Positions 54,388 to 63,403 of a DNA stretch of 64,000 nucleotides are shown here, piece by piece. The notes below the pieces were generated by a model. It was not told where the DNA came from. It did not search any database and saw nothing but the letters and a program-made list of their open reading frames with translations. Position 1 is the stretch's first letter, and each line of letters begins with the position of its first letter. Location of the stretch: positions 496,001 to 560,000 of the forward strand of contig CAWFER010000033.1 in assembly GCA_963814805.1 (NCBI GenBank). The letters are read 5' to 3'. The position numbers were made by a program, and so were the translations under genes. Source of the stretch: AP-15 sp963814805 (GTDB taxonomy: Bacteria > Pseudomonadota > Alphaproteobacteria > ATCC43930 > CGMCC-115725).

Positions 54388-55697
54388 ATGCCTCGCACGG
54401 TCGAGCAGTCGGCCATGCGCAAAGTCTATTTGCGTGTGCTGCCATTCGCCGTCCTGACCTACTTTTTCTGCTATCTCGACCGGATCAACGTCGGCTTTGC
54501 CGCGCTGACCATGAACAAGGATCTGGGCTCGACCCGGCGATGTACGGCATGGCCGCCGGCGCCTTCTTTTGGGGCTATGTGCTGTTCGAGGTGCCGAGCA
54601 ACATCATCCTCGAAAAGCTCGGCGCCAGGCTGTGGATCGCCCGCATCATGGTCACCTGGGGGATCATCTCCGCCGCCACCGCCTTTGCCACCGGCCCCTA
54701 CAGCTTCATGGCGATCCGCTTTCTGTTGGGGCTGGCCGAGGCCGGGCTGTTCCCCGGTTTCGTCTTGTTCTTCACCTATTGGTTTCCCGACCGCCACCGC
54801 GGCCGCATCAATGCCGGCTTTACCCTGGCGCTGCCGATCGCGGTGGCGAGCGGCGCCCCGGTATCGACCGCGCTCCTGGGGCTGAACGGCTTCCTCGGCC
54901 TGAAGGGCTGGCAGTGCATCTATATCTTCGAGGCCATTCCAACCGTGTTGATCGGCATCGCCGCGTTCTTCTACCTGACCGACCGGCCGAGCGAGGCGCG
55001 CTGGCTGACCGCCGGCGGAGAGCGCCTGGCTCGACGGCACGCTTGCCGGCGAGCGCCGCGACATCGACGCCCGCCACGGCTTCGGCATGCTGCGCGCGTT
55101 CTTTGACCCGAAGATCCTGCTGCTGTCGCTCAATTACCTGGGGATCGTCACCGCCAGCCTCGGCCTCCTGCTGTTCGTGCCGCAGATCATCAAGCAGCTC
55201 GGCGTCACCAACATGCAGGTCGGCTGGGTCACGATGGTCCCCTATATCTGCGGCGCGATCAGCATGGTGGTGTGCGGCTGGCTGTCCGACCGCATCGGCG
55301 ACCGGCGCTGGAGCCTGTTCGCGACCTGCGTGATCTCGACCGTGGGCCTCGTCATCGCCGGGCTGACGATCGGCACTTGGTGGGCGCTCGCTCGGCGTTA
55401 CTATCGCCACGATCGGCTTCTACGGCACCAAGGGGCCGTTCTGGTCGATGCCGACGATGTTCCTGACCGGGCCGGCCGCCGCCGCCGGCCTCGCCTGGAT
55501 CAACTCGCTCGGCAACCTCGGCGGGTTCTTCGGCCCGACCATCGTCGGCTGGGCCAAGCAGCTGACCGGCAGCTTTGCCGGCGGGCTCTACGCGCTGGCG
55601 CTGTGCACCCTGCTCTCGGCCGTGGTCTCGCTGTTCTGGCTGAACATCCGCGGCCGGGCGGCGGGCGACCGAGGCGGTCACCATCCTCGCCGAATAA
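54388..55697 (+). CDS. MFS transporter, anion:cation symporter type (frameshifted)
   Basis: About 436 residues after joining frames. Start MRKVYLRVLPFAVLTYFFCY and LDRINVGFAALTMNKDLG; then DPAMYGMAAGAFFWGYVLFE, RFLLGLAEAGLFPGFVLF, FTYWFPDRHRGR; then LNYLGIVTASLGLLLFVPQI; then LLGVTIATIGFYGTKGPF and INSLGNLGGFFGP; end TEAVTILAE. Frame changes are needed near 54535, 55018, 55395 and 55660. This is the ACS family (organic anions such as tartrate, glucarate or phthalate). GGAG precedes the ATG. All parts are present in order, so the breaks could be data errors, but four in one gene is many. Confidence 0.8.
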
Positions 55698-55977
55698 ACT
55701 CTGCGCCTGCCTGGCGGGGGCGGATTGCGGAGGATTGCGCGCCGCCTGGGCAGATGCGTCTCATTTGTGCAGGGATGTAGAGCTGGTCCGGGAATGAGGT
55801 CTGGATATGATCCGGCGATCCCGGCCCGGATCGGCCCCTGCCAGCACGGCAAGAACCCGGACCTGACAGTAGCATCACAAAAACCGTGCCAATCGTTCCG
55901 GCCGGCCAGCTTGCCGCGAATGACGCCTCGCCTCTAGGATGGCCGCCGCTGCCGCGACCGCGCATGGGGGAGAGCCG

Positions 55978-56859
55978 ATGCCACACCTGACGACCGATGA
56001 CGGCGTCCGCCTCTATTACGAGGAGACCGGGTCGGGGACGCCGATCGTCTTCGTCCACGAATTCGCCGACGATTATCGCGGCTACGAGGGCCAGCTGCGC
56101 TATTTCGGGCGGCGCTATCGCTGCGTCGCCTATAACGCCCGCGGCTACCCGCCCTCGGACGTGCCCGACGACCCGGCGCGCTATTCGCAGGACCGCGCCA
56201 GGGACGACATCCGCGCCGTGCTCGACGCGCTGGCGCTCGATAAGGCGCATATCGTCGGCATCTCGATGGGTGGGTTCGCGAGTTTGCATTTCGGCCTCGC
56301 CTATCCCGGCCGCGCCTTGTCGCTGGTGGTCGCCGGCTGCGGCTATGGCGCCGAGCCCGGCAAGCGCCAGCAATTCCATGACGAGACGGCAAAGACCATC
56401 GCCCTGATCGAAGGCAGCGGGATGGGCGAGGCCGGCAAGACCTATTCGCAGGGCCCGAGCCGGGTGCAGTTCCAGAACAAGGACCCGCGCGGCTGGGGCG
56501 AATTTGCCGCCAACCTCGCCGGGCATTCGACCAAAGGCTCGGCGCTCACCATGCGCGGCGTGCAGGCGCAGCGCCCGTCCCTGTGGGATCTCGTCGAGCC
56601 GATGCGCCGGCTCGAAGTGCCGACCCTGGTCATGACCGGCGACGAGGACGACCCGTGCCTCGAACCGGGCCTCCTGATGAAGCGCACGATCCCCGCCGCC
56701 GCCCTCGTCGTGTTCCCGAACACCGGCCACGCGCTCAACCTCGAAGAGCCCGATCTGTTCAACCGCAGCCTCGACGAATTCTTCCACCAGGTCGAACGCG
56801 GCCGCTGGCCGCGCCGCGACCCCCGCGCCGTCACCGGCTCGATCCTCGGCATGCGCTAG
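55978..56859 (+). CDS. Alpha/beta hydrolase
   Basis: 293 residues. Landmarks are the oxyanion region VFVHEFADDYRGYEGQ, nucleophile elbow GISMGGFASLHFGLAYPG, Asp in TGDEDDPCLEPG and His in FPNTGHALNLEEPDLF. The general plan is like 3-oxoadipate enol-lactonase or bromoperoxidase-type hydrolases, but a Glu rather than the more usual Gly-X residue follows HE. Substrate unknown. ATG 55978 follows GGGGGAGAG. Confidence 0.85.
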   Translation: MPHLTTDDGVRLYYEETGSGTPIVFVHEFADDYRGYEGQLRYFGRRYRCVAYNARGYPPSDVPDDPARYSQDRARDDIRAVLDALALDKAHIVGISMGGFASLHFGLAYPGRALSLVVAGCGYGAEPGKRQQFHDETAKTIALIEGSGMGEAGKTYSQGPSRVQFQNKDPRGWGEFAANLAGHSTKGSALTMRGVQAQRPSLWDLVEPMRRLEVPTLVMTGDEDDPCLEPGLLMKRTIPAAALVVFPNTGHALNLEEPDLFNRSLDEFFHQVERGRWPRRDPRAVTGSILGMR

Positions 56860-56884
56860 GCGCCTGCTCCGGCCCGGGCGGGTG

Positions 56885-57380
56885 TCACGATGGCGGGTCG
56901 CGCGCCTCTTCCAATTGTCGCAGGCGCCGCTCGAAATCGCTGGTCTCGACGGCGCGGACAAAGATCTCGACCACCCGCGCCAATTCGGCCGGCCTCGCCG
57001 GGGGTGATCGCGCCCTGCGCCGCGGCGTTGGTGATCGCGGCCATGGTGGCGCGAGATCGGCGGCGCTGGCGACCGGCGGCAGGTCGAGCCGCACCGCGCG
57101 CTGTCGCCGCGGCGGGATGATCCGGTCGAGGCACAGCCGCAACGCCGCCGCGTCGCCTTCGAGTGCCAGGTCGAGCGCCCTTCGGGTCAGCGCCTCGGCT
57201 TCGCCGTCGAGCAGCAATTCGGCCATTTCAGTCGCCTTGTTGCGCGCCCCCGGCGGCCGGCCGGCAGGGTTGCCCGACTGCCCCTTGCGAAAGCGGCCCT
57301 GCGGGGTTGCCGGACCGGCCCTTCTGAAACCGCCCCCGAGCATCCCGCCCCTGCTGTTTTTGCAATGAATCAACAAGCAC
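56885..57380 (-). CDS. DUF5681 domain protein (frameshifted, duplicated motif)
   Basis: About 165 residues. DUF5681 proteins, often in phage-like or mobile regions, begin with a GRF-KG-SGNPAGRP motif. Here it occurs twice in tandem: GRFQKGRSGNPAG then GRFRKGQSGNPAGRPPGARN, with one extra base between. The rest has MAELLLDGEAEALTRRALDL and the end FVRAVETSDFERRLRQLEE, with a segment ATMAAITNAAAQGAITPGEA in another frame near 57000-57050. GTG 57380 has an ideal GGAGGA 7 bases upstream; ATG 57385 is too close. Function unknown; weak likeness to small-terminase-associated proteins. Confidence 0.7.
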
Positions 57381-57508
57381 GCCATTCTCCTCCACGATCC
57401 CGGCGCCGGCTCGCCCAGCGCCGCTTCGGGAAGCAGAGTAAGATGCGATTATGGCAATTTTCCGTTGCTGTTTTGTTTTAATGCATGCCCCGGCAGAAGC
57501 GTATCCTC

Positions 57509-57592
57509 CTGGTCGCCCCCGCGGAAGCGGGGGTCCAGGGCCGCAGGCGTGGTGCCGCACGCCCTGGGTGCCCGCTTTCGCGGGCATGACGA
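57509..57592. repeat. Imperfect palindromic intergenic repeat (PAKAGTQ-type)
   Basis: Left arm TCGCCCCCGCGGAAGCGGGG... (57513-57542) pairs with the right arm at about 57560-57591, whose reverse strand reads ATGCCCGCGAAAGCGGGCAC. Each arm also has its own small palindrome (CCCGC-N-AAGCGGG). One strand would translate as MPAKAGTQG, the well-known trace of a dispersed palindromic repeat found across proteobacterial genomes. It lies just before higA. Confidence 0.7.
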
Positions 57593-57601
57593 AAAAAAGG
57601 A

Positions 57602-57925
57602 ATGATGAGCCGCGCACCCGCCCGAATAGCCCTGGCCCCGCCGCATCCGGGCGCGTTCATCCGCGAGGAAATTCTCGACGAGCTTGGCTTGTCGGTGAGC
57701 GAGGCGGCGAAGGTGCTGGACGTGCGCCGCGCCACCCTTTCCGACCTGATCAACGGCAACGCGGCGCTGTCGGCGGAAATGGCGCTGCGGATCGAGAAGG
57801 CGTTCGGGGTAAAGATGGAGACCCTGTTGAACATGCAGGCGTGGCACGACGCCCACGCGATGCGGCAGCGCGAGGACGAGATCGCCGTCAAGCCCTATCG
57901 GCCCGCTGCGCCCGAGCCGGGCTGA
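57602..57925 (+). CDS. HigA-family antitoxin without a visible HigB
   Basis: 107 residues. Helix-turn-helix antitoxin of the HigA/VapI type: PPHPGAFIREEILDELGLSV, then SEAAKVLDVRRATLSDLING, ALSAEMALRIEKAFG and LLNMQAWHDAHAMRQRE. Normally the toxin HigB (an mRNA interferase) lies directly upstream. Here the upstream 300 bases hold a palindromic repeat and no RelE/HigB-like frame, and downstream is an unrelated AT-rich gene. Start could be ATG 57602 or 57605. Confidence 0.85.
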   Translation: MMSRAPARIALAPPHPGAFIREEILDELGLSVSEAAKVLDVRRATLSDLINGNAALSAEMALRIEKAFGVKMETLLNMQAWHDAHAMRQREDEIAVKPYRPAAPEPG

Positions 57926-58047
57926 CCGCCGCACTTCTTTTCCAGAATGGAGATTACAGGGCTTCGACGTTCTGCGCCCGCGCCGACCTGCAGAAGGCAC
58001 CGGGTTTGAAAGCAACAATGTCCGACGCCATTTTCGCGTAAATTGGA

Positions 58048-59140
58048 GTGAGCCGTCAATTGTATCAGACGCCGACTAGCACCGACTTTCAGCGCATTCT
58101 CGTGACGATTACGCAGAAGGCGCGTGGCCGAGCGCATGCTGACGACCAGAAGATAAAAGCGGAGCATGCATCCAGAGGACTGGGGCGAAGTGGCCCACTT
58201 ATTGCCGCTGTCGGCGTTCGTTTTGATGAACTGCACGCTGAGGCGACCGAAGCCGTTATGCACTTGATCCGGGACTTTGTCGGAAGGACGCAACTGACCC
58301 CGACGGAATTGGGCACGACGGCGCGGTTGAAAACCTTGCGGGGGAACTGATTTCTCGTATCCCCTCCCTGGGAGAAGGTCTCCACCAAGCTACACAGCAA
58401 ACGCAGGCTAAATACAGGCGGACGTTTCAGCAGCGCATAGACGGGGCACTCCGAGATATCGAAATCGGTTTGTTGGAGGACAGAACGTGGCACCACAATC
58501 TGAGCAAACGATACAAGCAAACGCATTTCGACTTTTAGAAATAATGGAAAAAGCAACCCGCGGTTCATCTAGGCCTGTCTTTCTTGGACACTTGCCTGAT
58601 CTCGACGGCATGAACGCAGAAGAGGCCAAGGCGGCCTATAATTATTTGCGCGGAAAAGGGCTAATCGATCCCGCTAACGTCGGTTACGCCGCAAGGGTCA
58701 GTGCGTACGGACACGACGCCTTAAGAGAGGCACAATCGACACCAAATGAAATGACCTCTGCATTTCCAGAAATTACATATAATATACTTCATGTGGGAAC
58801 GATGACCGGGTCGAATATTCAGCAGGGCACCGCCAATTCGCAGATTACCGCGACCCAAACCATCACAACGCAGCAATTCGTCGAAAATGTGCAAAAGCTG
58901 GTCGATCAGGTCGAACGTGCGTTGCCGACTTCAGATTTGCCTACGGAGGTGCAGCAGCAGACGAAGGCGATTATGGCAGAGCTACGGGCGGCGGCCAGTG
59001 AGCGAACGCCCGATACAGGGCGCCTGCGCCGGGGATTGGAAGCATTGAAGCGGATCATGGAGCACGCAGCAGGGCACTTGGTAGCCGCCGGCGTACTTAG
59101 CCTGATTGCACCTCTGCTACACGCGACGGCAGCCGACTGA
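58048..59140 (+). CDS. AT-rich accessory gene, unknown multi-domain protein (two frameshifts)
   Basis: Not recognised as a named family. Read with one base restored at GGG 58311-58313 and one at TTT 58469-58471, three frames join into about 363 residues. Part 1 (~160 residues) is helical: FQRILVTITQKARGRAHADD, then VENLAGELISRIP and YRRTFQQRIDGALRDIEIGF. Part 2 looks like a winged helix: NAFRLLEIMEKATRGSSRPV, AAYNYLRGKGLIDPANVGYA, ARVSAYGHDALRE. Part 3 is a linker HVGTMTGSNIQQGTANSQIT, then a helix and a hydrophobic end HLVAAGVLSLIAPLL. The last 218 residues are one intact frame with GTG 58487 behind GGAGGA, so two overlapping genes remain possible. DNA is far AT-richer than around it (58741-58800 is 33% GC), a sign of transfer. 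Confidence 0.65.
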
Positions 59141-59497
59141 TTTTTTCTTTAAGCAAGCCTAGGGAGGAACAGCGCAGCGCATTCCGCCGCTCAGCCGATG
59201 CTGCCTTGCCGCATTTCCTCGGGGCAAAGCGGCCCTCCACCGGTCATGCTCCGGGACCACGGCCCGCGAGCCGATGCGACACCTCGAACCAAGAACGCGC
59301 GCCGCGGCCGGCGGAATGCGCTCGCGCTGTTCCGCCCTACGCTGCTGCGCTCTTTACACCGTGCGCCACCAGTGGCGCATCTGTTTGGCCATGACCATTC
59401 ACCAGACCCGGCCTATGATGTGGGCATACGCGGCCAGTCGCCGCGCGAGGCGCAACGCCGGGTCATGGATGCGTCCGCAGGAGGAAGGGTCATCGAC
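59141..59497. other. Intergenic region after the AT-rich gene
   Basis: 357 bases with no supportable gene. It begins with GATTTTTTC directly after the stop, which may help end transcription, and GC returns to the level of the surroundings. A GGAGGAAGGG site at its right end belongs to the next gene. Confidence 0.5.
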
Positions 59498-59689
59498 ATG
59501 CGATCTCTTGTCATGATGTTCGCCGGCCTTGTGATCGTCGGCGCAGCGATTGCCACGACGGTGGGGTGCACGCCGGCTGCAAGTGCGGGTCAGCCCTATG
59601 CGTGCGCGGCGGGAGTGCCTTGGGTCGCTGACGGCTATACCAACGGCAAGTTCGTCCCCGCTCACTGCCTGGGCCAACCGGCAAAATAA
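59498..59689 (+). CDS. Small exported Cys-containing protein
   Basis: 63 residues. A signal sequence (LVMMFAGLVIVGAAIATTVG) ends at a Cys that could be lipidated (TTVGC), followed by PYACAAGVPWVADGYTNGKF and VPAHCLGQPAK. The C-to-C segment with aromatic and Gly residues recalls short YXWGXW-type periplasmic proteins, but the match is loose. An excellent GGAGGAAGGG site precedes the ATG. Function unknown. Confidence 0.6.
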   Translation: MRSLVMMFAGLVIVGAAIATTVGCTPAASAGQPYACAAGVPWVADGYTNGKFVPAHCLGQPAK

Positions 59690-59812
59690 AAGCGCGATAG
59701 ATTCCGAAATCTACCTTACGCGACCTGGCTCCGCATGCTGCGCATAAAGGAATTCGCTTACCGAGCGTTTGGCAGCTACGAAGCCAGGATCACGCAAAAC
59801 AGGGGAAACGCG

Positions 59813-60310
59813 ATGGATCGACGCGGTTCGGGCGCGGTTGTCGCCCGCGCGCTGGTTTTTGGGGTTGTCGTGCTGCTGGCCGGCTCTGGAAAGGGCCATG
59901 CCCAGCAATCCGATGCCGACAGCATCAAGGCCGCGATCGCGGCCTTTCATGCCGTGATCGGAGGGCTCGACATGACGAAGATGGACCCGCTATGGGCGCA
60001 CGATCCGAGCGTCACCAACATCAATCCGGGGGACAAAACCGTTTCGGTCGGGTGGGACGCGGTCAGGCAGGGCTTTGCCAAAAACGGCCCGCAAAAATTC
60101 TGGGCGAAATTGAAGCTGACCCAGGCGGACGGGCCGTACATTCAAGTCAAGGGCGTGGTGGCGTGGGCCTCGGATTTCGTCGATGCCGCCGGCACCACCA
60201 AGGCGGGCAAGGCGATGACCGCGCGCACCATGGAGAATTCGGTTTTCGAAAAGCGCGGCGGCCAATGGCTCTTGGTGTCGCACAGCGCGGCGCGGGCGCC
60301 GCGGTCGTGA
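59813..60310 (+). CDS. Exported SnoaL/DUF4440-like protein
   Basis: 165 residues. Signal peptide (VVARALVFGVVVLLAGSGKGHAQ), then an NTF2-like cone-shaped domain: ADSIKAAIAAFHAVIGGLDM, WAHDPSVTNINPGDKTVSVG, WDAVRQGFAKN and the final strands MENSVFEKRGGQWLLVSHS. Such domains bind or transform small molecules and lack a common activity. ATG 59813 follows AGGGGAAA. Stands alone between two other same-strand genes. Confidence 0.75.
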   Translation: MDRRGSGAVVARALVFGVVVLLAGSGKGHAQQSDADSIKAAIAAFHAVIGGLDMTKMDPLWAHDPSVTNINPGDKTVSVGWDAVRQGFAKNGPQKFWAKLKLTQADGPYIQVKGVVAWASDFVDAAGTTKAGKAMTARTMENSVFEKRGGQWLLVSHSAARAPRS

Positions 60311-60446
60311 CTGCCGATGTTGTGGCCAGGCTGCGGCTCGACCGGGATGACCGCCGGGCCGCCCGGCGCCGGCCGAGTACCAAGCGTCAAATCCGTGCCG
60401 CCAGGCTTTGCCGGCGTCGTTGGCGGGCGTGAGCGCGGGCTGAGCC

Positions 60447-61584
60447 ATGGCCGTGGCCGAGCCGGAATTCACCCTTGGCGTCGAGGAGGAATATTTCCTC
60501 GTCGATCGGGCGACGCGCGACGTGGTCGACGACCCGCCGCCGGCGATGCTGGCCGAGTGCGAGGGGCTGCTGGCGGGGCAGGTCGGGCCGGAGTTTTTGC
60601 GCTCGCAGATCGAGGTCGGGACGCGGGTGTGCGCGAGCCTTGGCGAGGCGCGGGCCGATCTCGGCCGGCTGCGGCGCACCGTCGCCGAGGTCGCGGCGCG
60701 CCACGGTATGGCGCCGATCGCGGCGGCGACCCACCCGTTCGCCCGCTGGGACGCGCAGAAAACCACCGAGCGCCGGCGCTACGCCGATCTACGCGACGAT
60801 CTGCAGGCGGTCGGTCGGCGGCTGGCGATCTGCGGATTGCATGTCCATATCGGCATCCCCGACGACGAATTGCGCATCGACCTGTCTGAACCAGGCTTCG
60901 TATTTCCTGCCGCATCTGTTGGCGTTGTCGACCTCCTCGCCGTTCTGGCGCGGCGAGAATACCGGGCTCAAATCCTATCGGCTGGCGGTGTTCGACGAGT
61001 TGCCGCGCACCGGCATGCCGGAGCGGTTCGACAGCTGGGGCGAGTACCGCCGCCATGTCGCGGTGCTGACCGGCGCCGGGCTAATCGAGGACGCGACCAA
61101 ATTGTGGTGGGATCTGCGGCCGAGCGAGCGCTTTCCGACCCTCGAGATGCGCATCGCCGACAGCTGCACGACGATCGTGGATTCGCTGACCATCGCCGCG
61201 CTGTTCCGCTGCCTCTTGCGCATGCTGTGGCGGCTGAAGCGGCAGAACCAGCGCTGGCGGATCTATGCCCGCATGCTGATCGACGAGAACCGATGGCGGG
61301 CGCAGCGCTACGGCACCGACCGGGGGCTGGTCGATTTCGGCCGCGGCGCCATCGTCCCCTATGCCGAGCTGCTCGAAGAGATCCTGGTCCTGATCGACCA
61401 GGACGCCGGCCATTTCGGCTGCCGCGACGAGGTTTCGCACGCCCGCGAGATCCTCGCCCGCGGCACCAGCGCCCACCGCCAGCTCGCGGTCTTCGACCAG
61501 GCGCTGGCCCAGGGCGCCAGCCGCGCGCAGGCGCTGGCGGCGGTCGTCGACTGGCTGATCGCCGAAACCGTGCGCGGGGTGTAG
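60447..61584 (+). CDS. GCS2-family carboxylate-amine ligase, YbdK type (one frameshift)
   Basis: About 379 residues. Glutamate-cysteine-ligase type 2 fold: FTLGVEEEYFLVDRATRD, QIEVGTRVCASLGEARADL, THPFARW, ICGLHVHIGIPDDELRIDL; then after an extra base near 60889 NQASYFLPHLLALSTSSPFW and RGENTGLKSYRLAVFDELPR, ending FPTLEMRIADSCTTIVDSL and later DAGHFGCRDEVSHARE. YbdK shows weak glutamate-cysteine ligase activity; the natural role is uncertain. Both halves are well conserved, so the shift is likely a data error. Confidence 0.87.
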
Positions 61585-61615
61585 GATGCGGCGGCAATTG
61601 ACACTGGAGTTTGCG

Positions 61616-62893
61616 ATGATGCCAGCCGTTGGAGCCGCCGGAGCCCTGATCGAGGCGGTGGCCGAGAAATCGCCGGGCCGGCGCTGGCCGCAGGACGGCT
61701 CCTCGCGCATCCCAAACTGGGTCTACACCGACCCCGAGATATTCGCCCGCGAGCAAGAGCGCGTGTTCGAGGGCGCGGGCTGGCTTTATGTGTGTCTCGA
61801 AGCGGAAATCCCGAACCCCGGCGATTTCGTGCGCAGCCGGCTCGGCGCCAAGGAAGTGGTCACGGTGCGCGATCCGGCCGGCGCGGTCAACGTGCTGGTC
61901 AACCGCTGCGCCCATCGCAGCGCCCAGTTCTGCTCGGCCGCGCGCGGCACGGCGAAAGAATTCGTCTGCCCCTATCACCAATGGACCTACGATCTCGGCG
62001 GCGCTCTGCTCGGCGTGCCGTTCCGCCGCGGCTATCGCGGCCAGGGCGGCATGCCGGCCGATTTCGAGCCGCAGCAGCACGGGCTGCAGCGCCTCCGCGT
62101 GACCTGCCGGCACGGGCTGGTGTTTGCCAGCTTCTCGGCCGAGACCGAGCCGTTCGACGAGCTATCTCGGCGACAACATGCTCGGCTATTTCGACCGCGT
62201 CTTCGACGGCCGCGAACTCGTCGTGCTCGGCCATCTGCGCCAGCGCATCCCAAGCAACTGGAAGCTGATGTTCGAGAACATCAAGGACCCGTACCACGCG
62301 AGCCTGCTGCACGTGTTCCTGGTGACCTTCGGCCTCTTCCGCCTCGATCAGCAATCGGCGATCGAGATGGACCCGACCGGGCGGCACGCGGTGCTGGTCA
62401 GCCGCAAGGGCGAGCAGCAGCAGAACGAGGCGACCCGGCAGATGCGCGCGTTCAAATCGAACTTCACGCTTGCGCGATCCGCGGCTCCTGGAGCCGGTGC
62501 GCGAGTTCGCCGGCGAGGCCACGGTGGTGATGCAGACCCTGTGGCCGAACCTGATCGTCCAGCAGCAATCGAATACCCTGGCGGTGCGGCAGATCGTGCC
62601 GCTCGACGCCGGGCATTTCGATCTGGCCTGGACCTTCTTCGGCTATGCCGACGACACGCCGGAGATGCGGCAGCGCCGCCTGCGTCAAGCCAATCTGATG
62701 GGGCCTGCCGGCCTGGTTTCGCTCGACGACAGCGAGGCGATGCTGCTGTCGCAGGCCGGGATCGACGCCGACCGCCGAGGCGCTGTGCGTCGCCGAGATG
62801 GGCGGCCGCGGCGTCCATGACGAGCCGCACATGGTGACCGAGACCGCGATCCGCGGCTTCTACCAGCACTATCGCCGGGTCATGGGCCTCTGA
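61616..62893 (+). CDS. Ring-hydroxylating dioxygenase alpha subunit (three frameshifts)
   Basis: About 425 residues after joining. N-terminal Rieske domain with NRCAHRSAQFC and CPYHQWTYDLGG. The catalytic domain has NWKLMFENIKDPYHASLLHV, with the Asp and His that, with a later acid, hold the mononuclear iron, and the end EMGGRGVHDEPHMVTETAIRG. Breaks near 62161, 62471 and 62774 are each explained by one extra base. The HASLLHVF variant recalls anthranilate/salicylate-type oxygenases; the substrate is otherwise unknown. ATG 61616 follows CTGGAG. Followed by its beta subunit; ferredoxin and reductase genes are not in the window. Confidence 0.85.
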
Positions 62894-62907
62894 TCGGCAG
62901 CGCGGCG

Positions 62908-63403
62908 ATGATCGCGGCGCCCGGCCTCGACCCGCCGGCGGCCCTGCGCCTGCGGCTCGGCAACCTCTATTGCGCCTATGGCGACGCGCTCGACGAGGGC
63001 GCGCTCGAGCGCTGGCCCGACTTCTTTACCGAGGAGTGCCGCTACCAGGTCATTCCGCGCGACAATTTGGACCGCGGGCTGCCGATCGCACTGATCTATT
63101 GCGAGAGCCGCGACATGCTCGCTGACCGGGTGACGGCGATCCGCGAGACGGCGCTTTACGTGCCCCGTCTGATGCGCCACTTCGTCAGCAACATCCGCCT
63201 GCGCGCGATCGGAGCCGGACGGGATGCGCCTGACCGCGAACTTTGCGCTGTGCCAGACCATGGCCGACCAGCCGTCGGCGCTGTTCCTGTGCGGCCGCTA
63301 TCATGACCGGGTGGTCGAGGACAGCGGCGAGCTGCGTTTTGCCGAGCGGATCTGCGTCTACGATTCGACGATCGTGCCGACCTCGCTCGTCTATCCGGTC
63401 TAA
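62908..63403 (+). CDS. Ring-hydroxylating dioxygenase beta subunit (one frameshift)
   Basis: About 164 residues. NTF2-like small subunit: LYCAYGDALDEGALERWPDF, FTEECRYQVIPRDNLDRGLP, YCESRDMLADRVTAIRE, RLMRHFVSNIRL; then after an extra G near 63211 GMRLTANFALCQTM and CGRYHDRVVEDSGELRFAER, ending VPTSLVYPV. It has a structural role with the alpha subunit. Its stop overlaps that of the facing arsenite pump gene by 3 bases. Confidence 0.85.

Noticed and set aside
59735..59812. Longer start for the SnoaL-like protein
   Set aside because: The extra residues precede the signal peptide and lack a ribosome site; ATG 59813 has AGGGGAAA upstream.
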